Source: Agrypnia vestita
Lineage: Eukaryota > Arthropoda > Insecta > Trichoptera > Phryganeidae
Length of the DNA: 64,000 nt
Assembly (NCBI GenBank): GCA_016648135.1
Contig: JADDOH010000163.1
Span: 186,001-250,000, forward strand
Reading direction: 5' to 3'
Shown in pieces: positions 59,101 through 64,000 of the stretch; the stretch's first letter is position 1; every line of letters starts with the position of its first letter. The translations under genes were made by a program, and so were the position numbers. The notes under the pieces are model-generated. The model was given only the letters and a program-made list of their open reading frames with translations, did no database searches and was not told where the DNA came from.

Positions 59101-61654
59101 CACTTTGCTAAGTCCTATATTTTTGGCAGGTTCGGGGGTAGCAACACCGCTAAGTTGCGGCCGATTTGGGTCTGCTGGCCCGGGATTCAAGCCCCATCTC
59201 CGGCTGTTTAATTTCGTTTTTTAAATACGTGAATTCGAACGCAGTTACTTACATTATACGAAGTTCCGGACAGACAGACAGACAGACGGACGGATGGACG
59301 GAAAGGACAGACGGACAAGGAAATTATTTTATTTGATTTTGTCTTTATTTTATTTTTTTAGTATAACATCTACCGCGCGTACGTGAGTACACGCGCGAGT
59401 TTTTTTAATTACTGCCATTTTATTTACAGGATTGGATACTTTTTCTCTAGTAATGTTCCTTTTCGGCAAGTTCTTTGCAGTTGTGGCAATGAACTCGATA
59501 TATCCCTATACTTCAGAACTATTCCCGACTCCACTGAGACACTCTCTCCTGACTACATGCTTCATGATTGGTCGAATTGGGTCCATTTTGGCTCCTCAAA
59601 CTCTATTACTGGTGTGTAAAGTGTTATCTATTTTGTCACTAATAAGTAATATTATTAACTGACGATATTGAATTGTTTTTCTTTAAGGTACAGATACACA
59701 TGCTTCTTTACTGGCATGCTAATAAGCATGCCCTAACAACTGTACACACTTGGTCATTACTGGCATGCTTATTAGTGGCATGCTCATAAATAAGCATGCC
59801 CAAAGCTAACAATCAAACACACATGCTTATTAGTGGCATGCTTTTGTCATAGAATAGAGACGCTCTTGTTCAAAATGGAAACTTTGCACACTGAAATAGA
59901 AAATTCAAGTGAACCAATAAATCAAAAAAGTTCCCGAGTTTCCATCCGCACATTTTCGATTTTAGTTTATATAATTTTATTGTAAGATTTGAATCATTCA
60001 TGCCTATTAATAAAGTTTCGTAAACATTATTTCTCACTATATTATTTTTACACAACGGTGACCGAGTATTCCACAGACATTCGTGATTCCTATAATAAGT
60101 CACGAAAAGTAATGTTTTATCATCTCCCCAACGCGCCATATTTGTTTCATCTATCGCGGACTGAGAAGATCGCATCGCTAATACCAGCCGCGAAGCCCGC
60201 GAATGACATAAGCATGCTCATAAATAAGCAAGTCTGTTCACACATGCTCCAAAGATACCCCTTCTGTATGGTGAATGACAGTGGCATGCTTATAAATCAA
60301 CCGGCGGTTGATTTTTCTAGCAATGTGCGTACACACATGCCACTAATAAGCAAGCCACTATCAAGGTCGATACTGCGCATGCTCAGGTGCCACTAAAGAA
60401 GCATGTGTATCAGACGCCTTAAGCTTAATGTTCTTTGGCTCTAAAAATATGCTGTTTGATGGGTGCGATGGTATGGTTGTACCAATACAGGCAATGTTTA
60501 TTAAAAATGATATACTAATTAACTACTACTGAATACTAATTAATAATTACTAATAATATATATATATACAGGGTGTAACGAAGTTGATCCCCGATACTTT
60601 TCAGAAAGAGTCCTGTTTTAAGTTCAATCACAAAAATATAAACTAACTAACCATCACGCCGTTTTTTCATCGGGGTAGGAAGAGGGGAGAGGATAGAACG
60701 GCACATTTTATATCTTGACACGGCACTTTTTCTCCGAACACTTTCATAAATTTTCTCACGCGTGCTTTACGGTTGTTGAATCATTTATTAGGGCCTTCCT
60801 CTGATATTTCGCCGACGCACTTTGTTCCTGCTGCCTTCAACACTTTTTTTCTTAACCACATGACCAAATCATCTCATCGAACCTTGTTCTATGTACTACG
60901 CTATAGCCAGCGTTAAATCTACTTTTGATGTATTCATTCCTCACTCTATCGACCAAAGATTTTCCGCATCTAATAAAATAATAATAAGTAAAATCTTATA
61001 ATATTAATTTAAATAAATTATTTAAACAAATTAATATTTTGAACAATTACGGTTTGTTTGCAGAAATACAATCAAAGAAAAGATTTATAAAATAAATTCC
61101 TGTATCATATTATTTAGAGATTATTCATGTTGATCATTAAATTAGGTGAAAAACATTAATCTCGTTACCTCTACGTGAGTTAAATAATATTTTTATGTTT
61201 ACTACTTAAGTTTTGACAGAAACAGAATCTCTCATGGAAGAGAGATTCTGTTTCTCTCGAAATTTAAGTAGTAAAATATACAAATATTATTAAAGCCACA
61301 TAGAGGTACCAGTGTTAATGTTTTCATCTAAAATTCTGCCGGAATATTGCTGGTAGGATGACGCCGAATTTTAGATGAAAATGTCAGTCACAAGTTTTAT
61401 CATCGTATTATGGTTAATTTGTACAATTTACATTTTTTACTTTAGTCAAGTAAATTATTACAGATGCACATAAAGAATAAGTAAACATTGATTATCATTT
61501 ATTTTTGATTTAGGTCAAGTATAAGGAACAACTTCCATTGTTTCTTTTTGCGTCTACTTGTCTTATATCCGCTGCTCTGATGCTACGACTCGACCCGAAG
61601 ATTCCTGAGGAAGTCGAAGAAAAAATAATTATGAAGCCTAGATTTACGATATAA
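53035..61654 (+). CDS. Organic cation transporter-like MFS protein (SLC22 family), six exons, 799 aa
   Basis: Six exons at 53035-53192, 54799-55255, 56085-56340, 57065-58270, 59430-59611 and 61514-61654 join with GT/AG borders and matching phases into 2400 nt ending in TAA. The family moves organic cations, anions or carnitine across the plasma membrane; the substrate here cannot be read. Seen: TM1 near residues 22-43; a large extracellular loop with Cys54 and Cys59 (CYVPEC); TM2 then the MFS loop motif GMFSDRFGRR near 234-243; an SLC22-type DESIRWLL motif after TM6 at 350-357; and YTSELFPTPLR before the last helices. Odd: Thr/Pro repeats at 94-163 and a roughly 240-residue cytoplasmic loop (about 358-600) where family members usually have a few tens of residues. 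The start has a good context (CAAAATG) and a TCAGT initiator lies 46 nt upstream. No frameshift or internal stop was found, so it is probably functional. Confidence 0.9.
53250..53735. mobile_element. Foldback copy of the GTCTCACAGAGACGAAGC family, in transporter intron 1
   Basis: Left arm GAAAGTCACACAGAGACGAA, GAGAAACGTGTATGGAAGTC; right arm inverted, CATACACATTTCTCGTATAA, GGCTTCTGTGAGACTTG, then ATAATTTATCTTAATTAAAT and TGGATAAATCCAGTAATTG. This is the most complete copy seen. Confidence 0.75.
53736..54798. other. Rest of transporter intron 1, nothing recognised
   Basis: AT-rich intronic sequence ending in the acceptor TTTTCATCAG. Confidence 0.5.
54799..55255 (+). CDS. Transporter exon 2 (residues 53-205, extracellular loop with Thr/Pro repeats)
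   Basis: The acceptor TTTCATCAG ends at 54798. The frame dictated by exon 1 gives RCYVPECDG, then WLSNAIPREAKCSR, a pattern typical of the first extracellular loop of insect organic cation transporters. Residues 94-163 are about seven units of 10 residues (TTTDYPTPPP and variants; 30 nt each), mucin-like and likely O-glycosylated by inference. A sequon NDS follows. The donor is GTAATT at 55256. Other frames across this exon are open only because the 30-nt repeat lacks stops. Confidence 0.88.
54920..55130 (+). repeat. 30-bp coding tandem repeat, about 7 copies
   Basis: Unit ACAACAACTGACTATCCAAC plus ACCACCACCA, encoding TTTDYPTPPP and variants in the true frame. Open frames on both strands here are by-products. 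Confidence 0.9.
55545..55862. mobile_element. GGGGTATAAAAGC MITE, copy 3, in transporter intron 2
   Basis: ATGCAGTTACCGATGATTAC at the left and GTAATCCTCGGTGATTGCAT, CTTTGCTTTTATAACCCAC at the right; the left terminal bases are eroded. Confidence 0.7.
56085..56340 (+). CDS. Transporter exon 3 (residues 206-291, TM2-TM4)
   Basis: Starts after TTAACAG in phase 0 (MNMPCQDWKR) and ends at TLG with donor GTAAGG at 56341. It holds TM2, the diagnostic loop GMFSDRFGRRH (D238, R239, R242, R243) and two further helices. The reading frame runs on into the intron for about 115 nt, which is not coding. Confidence 0.9.
56341..57064. other. Transporter intron 3, nothing recognised
   Basis: Begins GTAAGG, ends TTTTTCAG; AT-rich without detectable repeats. 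Confidence 0.6.
57065..58270 (+). CDS. Transporter exon 4 (residues 291-693, TM5-TM9 plus expanded cytoplasmic loop)
   Basis: Acceptor TTTTTCAG at 57064; the junction gives ATDLLTPSKRVLGD, matching the conserved segment that follows TM4 in this family. After TM6 and DESIRWLLSKRR comes a hydrophilic loop with 12-residue units around DRQRRADKA (about 411-455) and a 48-residue repeat at 472-519 and 520-567 plus a 17-residue partial copy. TM7 begins near residue 609. Donor GTAACT at 58271. Confidence 0.9.
57607..57944 (+). repeat. 144-bp coding tandem repeat (48 aa), 2.3 copies
   Basis: CGTCAGTGTAATTTAGACAA begins units at 57751 and 57895; a diverged unit begins at 57607. The second and third differ from each other by hardly any base where they overlap (one A/G change at about 57852 against 57708), while unit one differs in its first third. 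Confidence 0.92.
58271..59429. other. Transporter intron 4 with tRNA-like word and (GACA)n
   Basis: AGGTTCGGGGGTAGCAACAC to GGGATTCAAGCCCCATCTCC at 59128-59205 is GC-rich with a B-box-like word, possibly a SINE head. GACAGACAGACAGACGGACG at 59269-59316 is a microsatellite. The rest is AT-rich. Confidence 0.5.
59430..59611 (+). CDS. Transporter exon 5 (residues 693-753, TM10-TM11)
   Basis: Acceptor TTATTTACAG at 59429, donor GTGTGT at 59612. Encodes GLDTFSLVMFLFGKFFAVVA, then YPYTSELFPTPLRHS, the conserved motif of the C-terminal half, and a glycine-containing helix (GRIGSILAP). Confidence 0.9.
59687..60418 (-). mobile_element. MADF-carrying DNA element, copy 2 (732 bp), in transporter intron 5
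   Basis: TTAA (59683-59686), GGTACAGATACACATGCTTC ... GAAGCATGTGTATCAGACGCC, TTAA (60419-60422). It is the reverse complement of 29608-30384 with few differences, including the GCATGC-rich ends and the CAACCGGCGGTTGATTT palindrome. It is opposite in direction to the transporter. Confidence 0.88.
59870..60175 (-). pseudogene. MADF-domain fragment inside the element, copy 2
   Basis: Minus strand: same start as copy 1 (ARWGDDKTLLFVTYYRNHEC), but the frame continues past LTIK into KLKSKMCGWKLGNFFDLLVH, close to the VKxKIKxLR end of MADF domains. It ends 101 codons after the first possible start (GCGATCTTC region). It may be an exon with a donor lost, or a captured fragment. Confidence 0.7.
60566..60645 (+). 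mobile_element. ACAGGGT family, left end only (copy D), transporter intron 5
   Basis: TATATACAGGGTGTAACGAA, then CGATACTTTTCAGAAAGAGT and CCTG, as at the left of copy C. The opposite arm is missing. Confidence 0.55.
61142..61384. repeat. Foldback in transporter intron 5 plus adjacent inverted repeat
   Basis: ACAGAAACAGAATCTCTC and AGAGAGATTCTGTTTCT meet near 61238; outer arms (ACATTAATCTCGTTACCTCT; AGAGGTACCAGTGTTAATGT) are also complementary. CATCTAAAATTC at 61327 pairs with GAATTTTAGATG at 61373. Confidence 0.75.
61514..61654 (+). CDS. Transporter exon 6 (residues 754-799, last helix and tail)
   Basis: Acceptor TTTGATTTAG at 61513, phase 0. Encodes VKYKEQLPLFLFAS, the last hydrophobic helix, and an acidic tail (DPKIPEEVEE) ending FTI-stop. 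A GTAAGT at 61657 follows three bases after the stop, so a 3' UTR intron is possible. Confidence 0.87.
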   Translation, partial: VKYKEQLPLFLFASTCLISAALMLRLDPKIPEEVEEKIIMKPRFTI

Positions 61655-61666
61655 ATGTAAGTGGAA

Positions 61667-61672
61667 AATAAA
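61667..61672 (+). terminator. Poly(A) signal AATAAA after the transporter stop
   Basis: AATAAA lies 12 nt after the TAA stop. If a 3' UTR intron starts at the GTAAGT at 61657 this signal would be spliced out and a later one used. Confidence 0.5.
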
Positions 61673-61954
61673 AAAAATCTTTATATTATTGTATTTTGTT
61701 GTGTGAGTTTACCTCAAGCTTCCTGCGATGGTGAGGGATAGGACATTACTAATTCAAAATATAATTCTTCAGATACCTCATTATCAGTAGTGACATCTGT
61801 ATTAGATTATGGAAATGAAAAAGCTTTGGACTGCAGGTGGTGGCAGTAAAAATACAACTCACATACGAAACTAGTTGTGTGGGTTTAACATATATACATC
61901 TTCCAAAAATTTGATAGATGTGGTAATCTATCTATCATGGGTGGAATGGTACAT

Positions 61955-62115
61955 TGCGTAAAGTGATTTTACTTTCCCATATAAAAATATACCTTCGTCT
62001 CTTTGAGACATCTATAATACATCTTTATTACTAATGTCCTCATGGTGATAAAATCCAGTATTGTAATTTTGACATACTCAAAATATTCTGAATAATCCTT
62101 CGCTTTTGTGATTAA
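61955..62115 (-). mobile_element. End of the GTCTCACAGAGACGAAGC family after the transporter
   Basis: CCTTCGTCTCTTTGAGACAT, TATAATACATCTTTATTACT, AATCCAGTATTGTAATTTTG match the right outer end of the family. Confidence 0.6.
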
Positions 62116-62714
62116 CATATTACATGACAATTTATGTTCAATCTTTATGAATAGAAGCAGATGTTATTGAACACATCCACCTTTTCCTATATCTTTCCAT
62201 AATGCACGCTCTACTAAAATTTTGTTTCTATGACTTTGATACAATACTGTTTGACATTCGATTTTTTACTGCTTGACAGTGCTGACCTGTGAGAATCTTT
62301 GTGGGTACGGGACCGTGCGATGCTTCAGATAAGAAACAAAGTGGACCAAAGAACACACTGAGACGTAGCACTCTCCTGATAAGGGAGGAACCAGTACATC
62401 TTCCTGGATCCGGAGGAAAACAAGATGAGAGCGTGCTTCTCTTCATTGCCCATTGACGTCTCCATAAACTGTATCCTATAAAAAAACTTATCTAATCTAC
62501 AATCCATGTTCAGACAACCTTATTGTACACTGAATTAAACTTTGTAATACAAAAAGACTGAGTAATTTTTATCGATATTATTGTTTCGAGAGAGATAATT
62601 TACCATAGTTTAGAGATGGTAAGAAGTGCGTTTCCCCGTATGAGATATTTATTCTCTGTGGCCTAAGCCTGCAACTAAGGATGAGAATGGTTAGATTTAT
62701 TTGGTATGTTATAT

Positions 62715-63110
62715 TATCTTATATGGAGTGAAGCGTGGACACTAAACCTAGGGATTTATCCGTAAAGTTGAGGCTTTTGAGATGTGGCTCTATAGACGCA
62801 CACTTAAGTTTCTTGGATGAATAGAGTTACGAATATTGAAGACCTCCCGCGTAAAGTCCATGAAGTGCTGCGAACCATCAAGATAAGAAAACTGGAGATC
62901 TCGGATATATTATGAGAGGATTAAATTATAGTCTTAACCAACTTGTCGTCCAGGAAAAATTGAGTGGAAAAAAAAACCGTAGAATGTTGCCACAATTTAT
63001 GGTTCCTTAATTTGATGGACTAGAACCAACGTAACTCTACTGAAATCTTCCGTGCGTTGATCGCAAATTTAATCGCCGACCTTCGATAGAAGATGGCACT
63101 ATAAGAAGAA
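62715..63110 (+). pseudogene. LINE C-terminal fragment (R4/RTE-like)
   Basis: WSEAWTLN, VEAFEMWLYRRTLKFLG, then after frame changes VTNIEDL-like text, IRKLEIS and FNRRPSIEDGTIRRR. EAFEMWLYRRxLK and IRKLxYxGH are hallmarks of the distal RT region of these LINEs. At least three frame changes; ends near a (GAA)-type tail. Confidence 0.75.
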
Positions 63111-63111
63111 G

Positions 63112-63202
63112 ATAGTTTCGAGAGGAGCAGTCCCTGCCATCATCGGGTATGATTAATAGCTAAACATCTGATGATGAGAGTCACTGCTCTTCTCGAAACT
63201 AT
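63112..63202. repeat. Imperfect hairpin
   Basis: ATAGTTTCGAGAGGAGCAGT at 63112 pairs with ACTGCTCTTCTCGAAACTAT at 63183; the inner words CATCATCGG and CTGATGATG add to the stem. Confidence 0.75.
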
Positions 63203-64000
63203 AGTAGTAATAAATATAACTCAACATATATCAACATATTACAAAGTTTAATTTAGTATTAATCGAAATAATTAAAATAGAATACTTTACCAGAACCATA
63301 ACCTATGAAAAACCAAGAAACTTTAAACTTCAAACTTTAAAATCAATGACCTTTCAGAACAAATTAAAAAAATTAAAACCTTAAAATCAAACTTTAATTC
63401 ATAAATCGTTAAAATTTAAAGTTTTTTTCAAAATACTTAAATATTATTCATTATCTAATTATCTTCTATTGCCACCCGTATTATTAAATGTACCTGTATA
63501 CAAAATAAGAACTGACTCTCCCTTATCAGACTCAAGAGATTCTCTTCACTGATGAGGTCTACATGACTAACAAATTTAAAAAAAATATCAACTTAATATG
63601 TAAATATGTAAGATTTATAGTATATACCTTATATTAAATAATTTTTTAAAAAAAGAATTTTTATTTTTACAGACTATACCTAGTACTTAAGTTAATTGAA
63701 TTGTCTGGTTTGATTTTCAACTTGTATAAAAAAAGAGGTTAGCTTTGAAAATAATTTTGAAGACTCCTTTTGATTGTGTTTCCTGGGATATTATTTATTT
63801 ATTTATTTATTTATGTCGTGTAATTACGATATTTCTGGCCGACGTTTATGATGATGTATACTGCAATGGGATCCAAAAAATTTTCCAGAAAGGTCGCAAA
63901 AACACGGCATAATACCCCAGAAAAGGCAAACCAGAGAATTCTGTACGGCCGTGAAAACCTTCTTAATTTTCAAAAAAAGGGTTAGCTGTTGAAAATATTA
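63203..64000. other. No recognised feature
   Basis: AT-rich; (TTTA)n tract at 63793-63813. The window ends without a gene. Confidence 0.5.

Noticed and set aside
59128..59205. Possible true tRNA gene
   Set aside because: Only a B-box-like word is convincing; no cloverleaf with a paired acceptor stem could be drawn.

Overview
This window is AT-rich, intron-containing eukaryotic DNA. The mixture of jockey-, RTE- and R4-like LINEs, mariner, pogo/Tigger, piggyBac and Harbinger remnants, Helitron-like ends, and an arthropod-style TCAGT initiator points to an insect. Lepidoptera fits best, but I cannot prove the order from the sequence. Nothing bacterial or viral in layout is present, and I saw no CRISPR array or rRNA.

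The only convincing host gene is on the plus strand at 53035-61654. It has six exons that join in frame into a 799-residue organic cation transporter-like (SLC22/MFS) membrane protein. Its first extracellular loop carries about seven 10-residue Thr/Pro repeats. Its central cytoplasmic loop is enlarged to about 240 residues and contains 12-residue charged repeats plus a nearly perfect 48-residue (144-bp) tandem repeat. Introns 1, 2, 4 and 5 hold repeats or repeat-like sequence.

The rest of the window is a repeat landscape with much nesting. 0-5 kb: a LINE with an RT domain on the minus strand, a 33-bp tandem repeat, a palindromic MITE. 5-7 kb: a copy of the ACTCCC family and a 1.1-kb TTAA-flanked foldback element. 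10.7-11.5 kb: LINE 3' ends. 13.6-20.4 kb: SINEs, TA-flanked foldback elements, a mariner scrap, and a 3.2-kb Tigger-type element with three further elements inside it. 21-24 kb: decayed Harbinger transposons inside an older repeat, with an antisense MADF/BESS-type exon in the transposase intron. 25.2-27.5 kb: a degenerate piggyBac element. 29.3-30.7 kb: a mariner gene split by a DNA element that carries a MADF-domain fragment; a second, inverted copy sits in transporter intron 5 (59.7-60.4 kb). 31.7 and 42.5 kb: related solo LTRs. 33 and 40.4 kb: two copies of one LINE 3' end, the second split by an ACTCCC-family element. 36.4-38.7 kb: a pogo-type element with a PHD-like zinc finger. 48.8-50.5 kb: a second TTAA-flanked element. 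51.9-52.8 kb: a Helitron-like element with internal repeats. 62.7-63.1 kb: a LINE C-terminal fragment.

The strongest candidates for something little described are the MADF-carrying element family, the antisense MADF/BESS exon inside a Harbinger intron, and the lineage-specific repeat expansions in the transporter. All coordinates of repeat ends were read by eye and may be off by a few bases unless a target-site duplication is quoted.
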